This document shows positions 13,277 to 25,215 of a stretch of DNA of 64,000 nt, in pieces. The stretch comes from Marsupella aquatica (lineage: Eukaryota > Marchantiophyta). The stretch lies in NCBI GenBank assembly GCA_973895155.1, contig OZ316892.1, forward strand, positions 23,932,001 to 23,996,000, in the 5' to 3' direction. Each line of letters begins with the position of its first letter. Positions within the stretch are counted from its first letter, which is position 1. Both the position numbers and the translations under genes were made by a program. The notes beneath the pieces are model-generated. The model made no database searches. It had not been told where the DNA came from and saw only the letters and a program-made list of their open reading frames with translations.

Positions 13277-13906
13277 TCAGAAACGAGCAGTGCTTGGGAT
13301 CCGCTGCAACCCCTGAGTAGCAGATCCTCGCTTCTTCCGGTAATGTACAGCTGGAGCACTGAGCAGCAAGCTTACAAGGACCACTCCTTCAAACCCATAC
13401 ACACTCAGCTTCTCCTTCACCTCTTGGGGTATGCATGTCTTGTAGATGATAGTCTTCTGAGACACAGCCTCTCCAACGAGCCCCCGCCCCTTGGACACGT
13501 CTCCATCCACATCGTCATCAATGGGCTCCTGGTCATTCCCTTGAATGGGATCTTTCGTCACCCCCGTGTTCACCTCATCTTTCGACTTCGTGGACATGTC
13601 CACGGCGTCCCTGTCTTCAGCACACTGCTGAGCCTGATGGTATCCCGTGGGAGAGCACTTGAATTTGGAATCTCCCTTCTCGCTGCTCGTGCAAGCCACA
13701 CAGGGCCCCGAAGTGCACCACAGCGTCGTGTTTCCATCCGTCTCCTTACTCCTCAGCCTCAATTCCTCGTCCCAACTCCCATACGGGTCGGACTCGTAGA
13801 ATACGGAGAGTATCCACGGAGCTATGAACAGAACGGCGGAAACACAGAGGAAGACCAGCACTGCAATTGCCCATCTCCTGTTGGAAATGCGAGCAATGTC
13901 CACCAT
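13277..13906 (-). CDS. Conserved plant two-pass membrane protein with Cys-rich 'SEKGD' core, function unknown
   Basis: A single exon of 209 aa starts at ATG 13906; the longer open frame upstream has only a TTG start. An N-terminal hydrophobic anchor covers ~13-35. It is followed by a lumenal or extracytoplasmic Cys motif, 'CTSGPCVACTSSEKGD' then 'KFKCSPTGY' and a further Cys. Next come an acidic low-complexity stretch (~115-150), a conserved-looking 'IYKTCIPQEVKEKLSVYGFE' block, a second hydrophobic segment (~175-195) and a basic 'YRKKRG' tail. I recall this Cys/SEKGD/second-TM layout from uncharacterised angiosperm proteins of similar size. Paired cysteines and an NTT sequon suggest the middle faces the secretory lumen (inference). 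It is convergent with the LRR gene. Confidence 0.85.
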   Translation of the reverse strand: MVDIARISNRRWAIAVLVFLCVSAVLFIAPWILSVFYESDPYGSWDEELRLRSKETDGNTTLWCTSGPCVACTSSEKGDSKFKCSPTGYHQAQQCAEDRDAVDMSTKSKDEVNTGVTKDPIQGNDQEPIDDDVDGDVSKGRGLVGEAVSQKTIIYKTCIPQEVKEKLSVYGFEGVVLVSLLLSAPAVHYRKKRGSATQGLQRIPSTARF

Positions 13907-13994
13907 CTTCAGCGTTCTGTCCCCAAACCCTAATCCTCCCCCAAACACTGGCAATTTACCTGATCGACCTCAACGGAACCCAGTCCAAAATCAA

Positions 13995-14085
13995 TTCAAT
14001 CCAATCCAATCCAATCCACTCCAATTCAGTTCAGTTCAATCCGATTCAACTCAATGCAATCCAATCCAATCCAATTCAAGCGAAG
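13995..14085. repeat. Degenerate (TCCAA)n/(TTCAA)n microsatellite
   Basis: About 90 bp of pentamer repeats (tccaa, ttcag, ttcaa variants) sit ~90 bp upstream of the start codon of the minus-strand membrane-protein gene, so within its promoter or 5' leader. The pentamer has partly decayed. Confidence 0.9.
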
Positions 14086-14164
14086 TCCATTCCGATTGTT
14101 CTCCTCTCCATCTTCCTGCTCTGGCTGCTGCAGGCCCTGGACCGAGGATCAGCTGAGAGGTCTC

Positions 14165-14345
14165 TCCGATTCTCTGCTGTTTGCTCTGGCTGGCTTCTGT
14201 TCTGCTGTGAATCATGGGAAAACGCATGCGTTTCTCGTCCTGTCGTCAATTCATGAGGAGGGTCAGCTGACAGATCCCTCCGATTCTGCTGTTTGCTCTG
14301 GCTGGCTTCTGCTCTGCTGTGATTCATGGAAAACGCACTAATTTC
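14165..14345. repeat. ~110-bp direct duplication
   Basis: Two copies share 'ctgctgtttgctctggctgg', 'cttctg', 'ctgctgtgaa(t)tcatgg' and 'aaacgca' in order (about 14165-14240 and 14275-14345). They lie upstream of the minus-strand membrane-protein gene. Confidence 0.8.
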
Positions 14346-14359
14346 TCGTCCTGTACTCA

Positions 14360-15230
14360 AACGATGAGCTCAGGAGCGCATGAAAAGAAGTAAAAATAAT
14401 TATGTTACTAGTCTTATTTTAGGGCCGTTTTGCATGCGTGAGCTACTAAAAAAGATTAGTCCCTTTGCACTTTCTAAATTGCCTAAATTGGAGGGATCTA
14501 CACTACACTACAGGTACATCGTTCACCTTAATCAGCCTTGTGCAAGAATTAGCTTTAGTACAAAATTAGTGTATGGTACTAATTTTGGTAAAAATGATTT
14601 TGAATTGCACTTACTTCACTTCCTAAATTTTCATGGATTTACACTACACATACATGGTGCACCTTAATTAGTGGCATGCAAGAATAGCTTTAGTACAAAA
14701 TTAGTGTCTGGTACTCATTTTGGTAAAAATGATTTTGAATCCAAGTAACACAATTTTTTGTCGGTTTGCAGACTAGTTTTTTCCCAGTTTACATTTTGTG
14801 TAAACTGCTTGGTACTTTTAAAAATATTTGTTTCCCTCTAATTTTCCACTCTTGAGACCATAGTAACACCATTCATGTCTGCCAAAAAAGTGTTAGCACA
14901 AAATTAGTGTGACTAACACTAATTTGTGTGTCGACGCTCTTGAATTAGTGTTGGTCAAATTAATTACAATGAACAGTGTAGATTTCTCTTGTCCAGCTAA
15001 GTCTCACTATATAGAGCCATGCATCCACAAGTCTGCAACATTTTGGAGGCTCAGACTCCCTAAAACTTAAGAAAAAGAAGTTTTACAAATGTTCTTGACC
15101 CTTACTAGTTTGGAATATTCTTAGATTTTTCTGAAAGTTGGTAAAAAGCCCCTATCTTTTCCCCATTGTTTTGTTCTATCAATGTGATATATATCATTGA
15201 GTGTTTTTCCTTCTACTTTTTGATCTGCAA
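14360..15230. other. AT-rich intergenic DNA with a duplicated stretch
   Basis: No gene is seen. 'agctttagtacaaaattagtgt' followed by 'ggtact(a/c)attttggtaaaaatgattttgaat' occurs twice, around 14550-14605 and 14688-14742, each preceded by a 'tacactaca' word. This indicates a ~140-bp diverged duplication. The rest is simple AT-rich sequence. Confidence 0.6.
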
Positions 15231-15239
15231 TTACAGGGG

Positions 15240-16540
15240 CACCAATTCATGGTGACTAGGCTCCCATATACTCGGAATGTGGAGCAGGAAGCCCTTCCTC
15301 CCCATGATACCAAATCCTAGATGGATCTTGGGAGCTGATAAGTCTCACAAAGGTAAGAGTGTGTGTCCTCTACCAATGGTTAGCCAAATTCTCCATACCA
15401 CAATGAACCCCATTGTTTGGTCAATCAGTGTGCTATATCACTCACTCTTGTCCATTCTAGTTTTTGATGTGCAACTACCATAAGATGCACAATTCATGGT
15501 GACTAGGCTCCTAGATACCCAGAATGGGAGCAGGAAGCCCTTTCTCCCCATGAAACCCTGAGGGTCAAATTTGAGATGGATTTTGGGAGCTGACAACTCT
15601 AACAAAAGTAAGAGTGACTGTGTACACCAACTTAATTTCCACCTCCCCCAAAAATGGTTGCCACTTTTGGGTAACATTCATTACAGTTTTTGTATGTCAT
15701 TGGTACTTTCCCACCTAATCATGGACCCCATTGCCAGAATCTAATGGTCATCAGTAAATCTAGGGATATCTGATGGTCCGGATGTAATCCAGGACAAACC
15801 AACAAAGAATATTCCTAGCATCTCCTCCCTTAGAGCTGCTGACATTCACCACACTGGCTAAAAATTTAAAAAACCTTACAAATTACGCTGGTGTGTACTA
15901 TACCATGTGACCACTGGTAGGACAAACTTTCCATACTACAATGAACCCCTATTCTTTTTGTTATATCAATGTCCTATATCACTCACTGTTGTCCATTCTA
16001 GTTTTTGATGTGCAATTACACAAGACGCACACTTCATGGTGACTAGGCTCCTAGATAACCGGAATGGGAGCAGGAAGCCCTTCCTCCCCATGAAACCCAG
16101 AGGTCAAATCTGAGATGGATCTTGGGGGCTGACAACTCTACCATGGGACCACCGGTTGGACAAATTTTCCATACCACGCATTGCTTTGTTATATGAGTGT
16201 GCTATATCACTGAGTGTTTCCATTCTACTTTCTGATGCGCAACTACACAATACACACAATTGGTGGTGACTGGCTCCCAGCTACCCAGAATGGGAGCAGG
16301 AGGCCCTTTCTCCCCATGAAACCTTCGTGGTGACTAGGCTCCTAGATACCCGGAATGGGAGCAGGAAGCCCTTCCTCCCCATGAAACCTTCACGGTGACA
16401 AGACTCCTAGATATCCGGAATGGGAGCAGGAAGCCCTTTTTCCCCATGAAACCTTCATGGTGACAAGACTCCTAGATATCCGGAATGGGAGCAGGAAGCT
16501 CTTTCTTCCCATGAAACCCAGAAGGTCAAATCTGAGATGG
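15240..16540. repeat. Repeat block with ~60-bp units
   Basis: A unit containing 'ggtgactaggctcc', 'agatacccggaatgggagcag', 'gaagccctt' and 'ccccatgaaacc' recurs near 15250, 15497, 16038, 16266, 16327, 16388 and 16451. The last four are in direct tandem with a ~61-bp period; the earlier ones lie in longer ~250-540-bp copies that also share 'gtgctatatcactcac' and 'gagatggatcttgggagctgacaactct'. This looks like a family of diverged segmental copies, one of which then amplified its inner 61 bp. The block ends ~150 bp before the TMEM256 start codon. Confidence 0.85.
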
Positions 16541-16693
16541 ATCTTGGGAGCTGACAACTCTCACAAGGGGAAGAGTGTCGAGTGGAGAAAAGGAAGAGCA
16601 GAGTCGACTCTGGTCCTCTCTTCAATTATGTCATGAGAAGATCGCACGAAGAAGCGCATCAGGAGCTACTGAAATTTGCAATCGAGGAAGGAA

Positions 16694-18757
16694 ATGAGTG
16701 AAAACGGAACGGCTGAAGAAGAAGAGCGCCTGATGGGTGGTGGCAGTCCTGCAACCAGGCCTCTGTGGCTCTATGCCTCCGATGCGCATGTGTGGCACAA
16801 GGTGGCTGCCGTCTCAGGTCTGACTGTGTTTCTATACTGGCTCTGCCGCTTTTGGACGTCCAATTCGATGATATGTTTCATCTGAATGGACTTGAATTTC
16901 TTGTGATCTGGGTGGCAATCGATCATTGAAAGAGTGGTCTAGTCTTGCAAACGCTGCACTCAGCAATGCTCACGAATTGATGTTGAGTGGCTTACTTTCT
17001 CTCCGTCCGACTAATCTCCGTATGTAAAGGGCGAATGTTGGATTCGCCGGATCGATTTGGGACCGGACCCCAGTGAGCCCCTGAGCTGAGAGATTGCAAT
17101 ACGTTAGAAGAAAGTCGGGCAGTATTAGAGTATGATTGCCGCTGATAGGTTTTTCATGAAAGGAACAAAGAACGTCAGACCTCCATCGGCCGGCATGTTC
17201 CAGTTCTACAGTGGAGCCCTTGTGAATAGGGGTTGGATCTGCCAGCATGTTCTGTTCTACAGTAGAACTCTGGTGAATTAGGGTTGAGGCAAGCTAAACA
17301 TGAAATTTTGCAAACTGGAAGGGTAATTACTAGTTTATGCTCTGAAGATAGAGTCCGCGGGCCTTAACACATACAACGGCCAGTCCGTAACAGGAGATTA
17401 TACGTGTGATGAAGCACGAGCGTTATTCAGTTTGTTGAAGCACGACTGTTTGTTCAATTTGTTGTTCAGTTCTTGTTCCTAAATAGTTCTTATGAAGGAA
17501 TTTTGTCTCTCGCTTGCTTTGCTTCTCTGGTAGTCGCATAGCATCCTGGTTAAATACGTCGTCCGCAATTCGCTGTGACGTCCAAATTTAGTATGCTATG
17601 GACCTCAACATGCACTAGGTTTATTACATCTCGCAAAGGTCAGGCCAGAGTAACTTGGTCATGCTCTTCAACATATTAGCGACCTGCAAGCGCGTCTCAT
17701 AAATTGATCCCACTCGGATAGATTTCTGCTGGGCTTTGCTGGGAGTGTTGCTTCTTCATGTTTGGCTTTTGGAATACAATGATAGGCTCTCATATTCTCT
17801 TCATATTACAGATTTTAATGTGTCCTTTGGTCTGTGTGCTGGAATCTTAGTCCGAAACGACCACTTGGGAGTATATTTTCATGCTTAGGATGGCCTCTAA
17901 TTATCATATTCTCGTTTCTGCAGGTATGGCAGCCCTAGCTTTAGGGTCATATGGTACACACATCTTCAAGCCGAAGAATTTGGCCTATAAAGATGTACTA
18001 CCTTAAAATCTCTTGAAGTTGGTCCTAATGCTTCTGCTTGCCTTGACTGCCCGCTAAATCGAATAACGGTTATGATAAAGATGCCACGCAACTAATCCTG
18101 AACTGTTCGTCTGGTTTTAACCTTGCCAAGATTCTCCTGTCGTCGTCCACATTAATGTATTTGATAATATCAACTGATCTTGATTCTCTGTGCTCAATGG
18201 GCAGGTCTATCAAGCAGCGAATTTGTATCACTTGGTGCACACGGCAGCCTTGCTTGGAGCTCCCCTCACAAAGAGACCAAATCTTGTAAACTTTCTTTCT
18301 TAGTTCACTCTAGTTCGGCTAAATAAAGAAAGATGTTTTCCGATTGCCAAGATCTTGTTTCCCTTAAGATTTGTTCATTATTTGCTCTGACTCCAGTTTC
18401 CTACATGTGACAGTTTGGAGGCCTGCTATCTTTAGGGATTGTCGCCTTTTCTGGATCGTAAGTACCCACACTTTTTCTCTTTCATTTGCAAGTTCTCGAT
18501 TCTCAACTTTAAAGGACTTGCTGATTTGGCTCAGATATGAAATGCATTCTCACCGCGTCTATCAGATAAAATGACAGACGATATTGCTGCACTTGTTGCC
18601 ACAGCAATATCTGACCAGGAATGGGGCTTCTAATTCATAATATGAATTTAATCACAGGTGCTACGCAACGGCCGTAATGGAAAGTCGAGATTGGGCACTC
18701 CCAGCTCCTTTTGGTGGCTTTGCTTTGATAGCGGCATGGGCATCTTTGTTATTCTGA
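16694..18757 (+). CDS. TMEM256/DUF423 family membrane protein
   Basis: Five exons, all GT-AG and phase-consistent: 16694-16817, 17924-17994, 18205-18285, 18414-18457, 18658-18757, giving 420 nt or 139 aa. The start is ATG 16694; ATG 16736 in the same frame is an alternative. After a ~35-residue acidic leader comes the family core: 'VWHKVAAVSGMAALALGSYG', 'THIFKP', 'YQAANLYHLVHTAALL', 'FGGLLSLGIVAFSGSCY', and a C-terminal 'APFGGFALIAAWASLLF'. This predicts four short glycine-rich membrane helices with the conserved His in 'YHLVHT'. DUF423 proteins occur from bacteria to animals and plants; their biochemical role is not established. The acidic leader is longer than in bacterial members. No defect is visible. 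Confidence 0.95.
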
Positions 18758-19274
18758 GATTTTCCGATTAGTAGCATTAAAGCAATGTCTTTCTGAGGTT
18801 GGGGACTGGACCCCTTGACGGACACAAATCGCCAAAACAGTAGGGTGCCAAGTAAGCCACGGTATGGTATCCCCACTACCGGATGGCTTAAAATGTAAAG
18901 TGGTAGCTTGATGAAGAGCATTTCCCTGCAGGTAGACCCTTTGGCATTTGGTGATCGAGCCACGCACTGTAAGTGGGCTCCTCTTCAAGAACATTCTCAT
19001 TCTGTGTATTTCGCTTGTAGCAAATCTAAACTATAATAAAGGATCCTGGGTCTCCTTATGAAATGCCATTTGTGGGAACAACCCAGGCGGATGGAGTTTG
19101 TTAGCCATTTTCTCTGACCATTGGATTCCTTAGCCCCACTGCTTGCCCTCCGCATCCATTCAATTGCCACTGCCTTTGTGGATTCAATATGGCCAATTTC
19201 CATTGCCTGCCTGGCTGCCTCCCTTGTGTAGTGCCCTAAGGTCAGCCTCAGAGGGTCTCCACTGGGACTGCATA

Positions 19275-19530
19275 CCGCCCTGTAACCACCATATGAGATA
19301 GATAGGCTCAATTTGCAGGCCGGGTGCCCTACTGCCACCCCACAACCTCTATTATAGCCCCTAACCACCATTGAAGATGAATAGCGGCTCAATTTGCTGG
19401 CGGGATGCTCCACCACCCCCCCACAACCTCTATTAAATTTGTGGCCTCTAACCACCATTCAAGATGGGGAGCGTCTTAATTTGCCTCTGGGATGCTCCAC
19501 TGCCACCCCGCAACCTCTATTAAATTTGCA
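19275..19530. repeat. ~85-bp tandem repeat, three diverged units
   Basis: Units share 'taaccaccat', 'gaagatg', 'tcaatttgc', 'gggatgctcca' and 'cccgcaacctctatta(aa)' in order, with starts near 19277, 19360 and 19450. They keep open frames on the minus strand only because the unit lacks stops. Confidence 0.8.
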
Positions 19531-19775
19531 GCCAGCCCTACCCTCAAAACACTGACCCCAACCGCTAGTTTCGGTTGTGTTGGTGGTCTGGGAACGAAAC
19601 CTCCATTCGTTTGCCACCTGAATGGGTGAATGCACATAAAGCACCTGATCCAAGCATGGCCACTGGTGGACCGCCAACTTTGCAGCTTGCCCTATGTATC
19701 ACCCCAATGCTCCCCTTTGCTTCAAACAATATGGCCTTTGCTTCAACAATAGTTTCTGGATCTAACGAAGCATTC

Positions 19776-19873
19776 GGTTATAACCCAATGCATTTGGTTC
19801 TGTTAGATCTATGAATTACATTTAGGTTATAACCCAATGCATTTGGTTCTATTAGATATGTGAATTACATGTA
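19776..19873. repeat. 49-bp tandem duplication
   Basis: Two adjacent copies (19776-19824 and 19825-19873) begin 'ggttataacccaatgcattt' and differ at only a few positions. Confidence 0.92.
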
Positions 19874-21263
19874 GAATGATGAAGAGAATAGTTACTCTCT
19901 CTCCAACCTACACCCCATGGAGGCCGAGATGTGTGGAACTAATCTAAGTGAATCTTATCTTAATGTACTCCAGGGTTAACTAACCTTAATAAAGCCAAAC
20001 TAACTAAAACCGAGAATTCAAGTCAATTACTAACACCAATTCAGGTCTATATCTTATTTTATTTATTGGACCAGCAAGTGTGGATACTCCCTTTAACAAC
20101 ATGACTAACAACATGATAATTATTTTGACAATGATTTGTTAGGGAGTCTCAAAGCTTCAAAGTTGCCTATGATGAGTTTGGCCATAAACAAATGATTGTC
20201 ACTTTTTCATAGAGTTGTGTAATAGTTTTTTTTCAAATCCTTTTGCACTAGCCTCTATAGTGACTTATAGCCATGGCATATGAACAATATTTATTTATGG
20301 AAAACAATTATGGACTACTGATTTATGGCATATGACCAATCTATATACATGGAAAATGTTATGGACTACAAATTTGGTTGTTTGTAACTTTTTCTGTCCA
20401 TAACCTTAATTTCTATTTTGTCTGGCACAGGTTGCTAGATCTCATCATTTGTCACTACCAATTCTCTTGCAACAGTTTTTATTTGTTCTGCTTACTTCTC
20501 TAGTGAACCATCAGCATCTACCAAAAATTTCCTCCTTGCTGTGTTTAATTGTTTCCAATTGGCCACAAATGTTTATGCATATAAGGAAGATTATCAATAT
20601 TTGTTTGATCCCATTGCTGTGGGCACTGTCATTCGGCCAATAAATGCTGATGCATGCATGTAAATTGTAACCGAGTAGGGGAGTATTTGTTGGTTGTGTT
20701 TTGTTTGTACCGGAATCACACTTTGTTTTGAGTGATTTTATGCTTTGGATCCAAAGGATAAAGGCTCAGAGCATGTAATTTAGGGTTTTAGTCATTGACA
20801 TCAGTCTACCGTATCTAAGTGCGTGTCTAAGTGCGTGTCTCCTGGGAAGACACCCCAAGCCCGCAGTTATCCACATTATGCACATCATCATAAGTGCATG
20901 TTGCACTTCTCCATATGTGCCTGTTGCACATTCCTCTAAGTGCATATGAAATTGCTGATGCGTTTAAGATTTAAGATTGTCTTGTTGGGTCATCCACATC
21001 AATTTCTCAAACTAAGAATTCTCTTATTGCACAATTCAACTGGCTAAATACATGAAATTACAATATGTAGTTGTCTGCAGCACTTATCAACAAATGCTTC
21101 AATGTGTTGCAATAATTGATAAATGTATCTGTACTTTTATAGACAAAAAAATGGGCAACTTACACATGGTGCATTTTTTGATGCATTTACAATATAATTT
21201 GGTGTATTATTGAAGGATTACATGACCACCCTGCAATTAGCCACTAAATGCAGTTATACAAGC

Positions 21264-21850
21264 TGCACTTATACACGGGAGGCTGTATATATTTGCCCGT
21301 GTAAATTTAATCTTCACACCTTCGATGAGTGCTGAAATTCTTTGTAACACTGACTTCTAAATAAAAGTTTCCGGTGCGTTTCCTAGAGATGACTGGTGCC
21401 GATTAGATCAGTGCACTTATACAGGGTAGGCTGTATTTATTTGCCCGTGTAAATTTAATCTTCACACCTTCGATGAGTGCTGAAATTCTTTGTAACACTG
21501 ACTCCTAAATAAAAGTTTCCGGTGCGTTTCCTAGAGATGACTGGTGCAGATTAGATCAGTGCACTTATACAGGGTAGGCTGTATTTATTTGTAAATTTAA
21601 TCTTCACACCTTCGATGAGTGCTGAAATTCTTTGTAACACTGACTCCTAAATAAAAGTTTCCGGTGCGTTTCCTAGAGATGACTGGTGCAGATTAGATCA
21701 GTGCACTTATACAGGGTAGGCTGTATTTATTTGCCCGTCTAAATTTAATCTTCACACCTTGGATGAGTGCTGAAATTCTTTGTAACACTGACTCCTAAAT
21801 AAAAGTTTCCGGTGCGTTTCCTAGAGATGACTGGTGCAGATTAGATCAGT
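21264..21850. repeat. 148-bp tandem repeat, four copies
   Basis: The word 'tgcacttataca' starts copies at 21264, 21412, 21560 and 21702, giving periods of 148, 148 and 142. The third copy lacks 'gcccgt' in 'tttgcccgtgtaaa'. The last three copies are nearly identical, so the amplification is recent. No open frame or known element end is seen. Confidence 0.95.
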
Positions 21851-22224
21851 TCACCTGCGACTCTCTCCCGTCGTTTGCACCCGAAGGAAATTTCGACTTT
21901 CAACGCCCAGTTGTGTGAGTGGTGAGTGGTGATGTTCACTGGGTACGTCCTGTCATATGAGTGAAATAATATCTCGTGTACACACACTGCAATAGGATCC
22001 AAGGCTAACAAGCTTGGTACTCGAACAACACCCAATCTAAGTAGAGTTCAAACTTGAACCTCCATCAAGGCGTGTGAAACCCCTCCAAGTAAATGTCTGA
22101 TACTCTGCCTGTATCTAAGCTTGGCAGGAATGTTCTGCTCAGATCATGTACTTAAGTTCTCGAAATAGAATGAAACGACAGAGCTGGTGGAACATCGATC
22201 CTAGCTTGAATTCAAAATCACCAT

Positions 22225-22835
22225 TTCATGAAGATCGATGCTCATGGACATGTACGTGGATCACGAATCATTGAAGATTTGAATTCATGAAGATCGATAC
22301 TCATGGACCATGGACGAGAGAGTGACATGTACGCGGATCACGAATCAGAAGCATTTGAATTCATGAATGTCGATGCTCATGGACCATGGACGAGTGAGTG
22401 ACATGTACGTGAATCACGAATCATTGAAGCATTTCAATTCATGAAGATCGATGCTTATGGACCATGGACGAGTGAGTGACATGTACGTGGATCACGAATC
22501 ATTGAAGCATTTCAATTCATGGAGATCGATGCTCATGGACCATGGACGAGTGAGTGACATGTACGTGGATCACGAATCATTGAAGCATTTAAATTCATGA
22601 AGATCGATTCTCCTGGACCATGGACGTAGGAGTGAGTGACATGTACGTGGATCACGAATCATTGAAGCATTTCAATTCATGAAGATCGATGCTCATGGAC
22701 CATATATGGACGAGTGACATGTACGTGGATCACGAATCATTGAAGCATTTCAATTCATGAAGATCGATTCTCATGGACCATGGACGAGTGAGTGACATGA
22801 ACGTGGATCACGAATCATTGAAGCATTTCAATGAA
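22225..22835. repeat. ~78-bp tandem repeat, about eight copies
   Basis: Units contain 'ttcatgaagatcgatgctca', 'ggaccatggacgagtgagtg' and 'acatgtacgtggatcacgaa', with starts near 22225, 22284, 22360, 22438, 22516, 22594, 22676 and 22754. The first copy is truncated and several have small indels. Confidence 0.93.
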
Positions 22836-22859
22836 ACATGTAGTTGACTGGACTGTCCT

Positions 22860-23634
22860 CAGCAATTGGACTCTCCTCTTCGTTTTCAGAAGACAGATAA
22901 TGGACTCAATGCCAGGATACAAAAAGGTTACACATCGTAAAGTTATTATTCCTTTGCTGAAGAATTCACGATACAAGTATGTCTTGTGTTATAGCTGAAA
23001 ATTTCAGTATCAACATAACAAAATGTTGAGTAAAATGCAAACAAACAGCTCTATCACGTCTCCGCTGTAACAACAGTGCCGAGCATCGTGAATCCAACCA
23101 GCTGAGATCCGAACCATTCCGCAGTTTCTAGCTAGCATCGAGCACGTACTTCCAAAATTCTCGACGCGTGAACGGGCACGTGAAGAAGTGGCTGTTGGTG
23201 AAGTCCATCGATCATTCTCGTAGCTTGTCACAAACAGCTTCAAAATCCTCTTCCAATCAAAATTGGGGGCATAATTAACAAAATCAGACGACCTGACTAG
23301 CATAACTAAAGAATTGGCCTAGACTGGGTCAAAAGCACCCAAACTTCAATCCTCTATAAACACTTCGCAAGGTATAATGTCTATCGAGCAGATGCCCCAG
23401 CGGTAATCAAAATGTCAAAATTGGGGGAACACCAGATCATTCAAAATTCTGGTCGTCCCGTTTTCCGAGGACCATCTAATGGAGTGGATAGATCCGTATC
23501 CAATGATCCTACTGTGGCCAGCGGCCTGGGCCGAGCAGAGAGCCACTGCACTTACTGCCTCGTCAATGAACCGGGGTTTGATGGGTAGAAATCCACGTCC
23601 GTCGGGACCGCATGGATTTCCTTGCCTGCCGAAA
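22860..23634. other. 3' flank of the oxygenase gene, no gene seen
   Basis: This 0.8-kb interval lies downstream of the minus-strand oxygenase stop codon. No coding signal is evident. The short minus frame at 23010-23303 has no recognisable motif. Confidence 0.5.
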
Positions 23635-25213
23635 CTAATTAGTAGTCACAGCCTCCGATTCTTTCTGCGACTGGAACTGGGAAAGAATCACTTTCTTGTT
23701 GGGGCCACCTCCGTTATAGAAGTTCTTGAGAAAGTGTCCATAAGTGAACTCAACATACTGAGGGGGGTGCTTCTCATCCACGAGAGCTGGAGCAGGCTTG
23801 ATCTGAGCGGTCAGAGCTGGTGACAAGAAGAGCGCAACAGATGTACGTGACTGCGTCGTGTTGGTCACGACTCGGTGCAAACAGCTCGGGTATCTTCCAT
23901 TGCTCACGATCTGCACAGACCATGAAAGGATCGATGGTGACGAGAGTATTCTGGGGTTGAGCGAATAGACGAAGTCCCCAACGTATATTAACCCAGCGAT
24001 GAAACAAACTAAGAAAGACATGGACTCAAAGACTCCCAGATTTGAAGCACTACAGTTCACGAAGATGATCATGACAAAGAGTATGTACCTGCAAGTGGTC
24101 ACCAACGTTCACGACAAGTGCGTTCTCCAGGGATTTCACGTCAAACCATAGACCGTCTTTGAACATCTGCAAGCCTGCAATTTGATTCTGCTGTAGGATC
24201 GTGATCGTGTTGGGATCGGAGTGTTCCCGAATGCCCATCGTTAGACTGGGGTCAGGGCAGGGAGGGTAATGATTTATCGCATAAAGCATTCTTGGATCTG
24301 TGCACTCGTTGCGAATGTAGTTGCTGTCAAGGCCTAACGATTCGCTGATGACCTCCAGCAGTCTCCACACCAACGCTTGCTGTTCCAAGGAATATTTCAT
24401 GATTGTTTCTCTGCAAGTTAAGTATCAAGAACACATACGGATTATTAGTTATATGGCTCCTAAGTATCACTTAATTAATTGATAATAAGATGGATGATCA
24501 GTATCGGTCGCAGTTCGAAGGGTCCGTCACGGTCTCTAATATTAATTGGATTACAAACAAACAGTCTTGCTCCGAAATTGTCGTCCCGATTGCGTCCGTT
24601 CCACAGTCTGATCTGAACTCGGGACTATGCTGGGAACGGTACGTGTGAACCGCGAGAGAACTAGAGAAAATTTACTCACACCACCACAAACAGTGATTAC
24701 GTACCTGTAGCCTACTGGATGGACAGGCCAGTAGTCCATTGCGACAGCAGAGGCCGGCGCGCAGTTGATCTTCAAGACATCTCTCCAATCCCCTCGGCTA
24801 CCCCCTCCGAAGTGAATCGGACCAGCAACTTTCTGCGGTGTGGTGGAGCGAATTTTCTCTTCTACCGGAAGCGCGAAGAATTCCTCCGATTCGGTGAACA
24901 TTTTGCTGAGCAAAGTTGGATCCGACCCGTGGTTGACGATCTGGAAAAATCCCCACTCACAGGCCTTTCCGACGGCTCTTACCAACTCGTCCCGGGGAGA
25001 CCCAAGGTCAACGACCGGAAGATAGGCTTGCGCGGTATCTGCGTCAACTATGGGAGAAGAATGCAGCCTCATACTCTCCGGCTTGATGTAGTACTCGGGA
25101 ATCGCCCCGTCGAAGTTTTTCAACAATTCCTGAACCCCTTTTTTTTCCAGAATGTCATCGCTTACCAGCGGTATCGCCTGCGACGGGCTGCAAATCTGAG
25201 CAAATGCTGCCAT
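23635..25213 (-). CDS. 2-oxoglutarate/Fe(II)-dependent oxygenase (DOXC class)
   Basis: Three exons on the minus strand: 24705-25213, 24089-24410, 23635-23910. GT-AG sites and phases agree, giving 1,107 nt or 368 aa, the usual size. ATG 25213 begins 'MAAFAQICSPSQ'. An N-terminal DIOX_N domain (~63-170) includes 'LPVVDLGSP' and 'GFFQIVNHG'. The jelly-roll core has 'INHYPPCPDP', iron ligands H233 and D235 ('EHSDPNTITIL') and H289 ('LHRVV'), and the 2OG-binding R299-x-S301. All catalytic residues are present. The nearest look is the large family holding flavonol synthase/anthocyanidin synthase, DMR6-like and gibberellin oxidases, which hydroxylate small specialised metabolites in the cytosol; the substrate cannot be assigned. 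A minisatellite begins immediately 5' of the start codon and must occupy the leader or promoter. Confidence 0.95.
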
Positions 25214-25215
25214 CG

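Larger units (their letters stand above)
18758..21260. other. Repeat-rich intergenic DNA, no gene
   Basis: The minus-strand open frames through 18661-19677 are shadows of the TMEM256 last exon and of a tandem repeat. Apart from the two repeats listed separately (19275-19530, 19776-19873), the segment is AT-rich with no coding or RNA signal that I can support. Confidence 0.55.
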
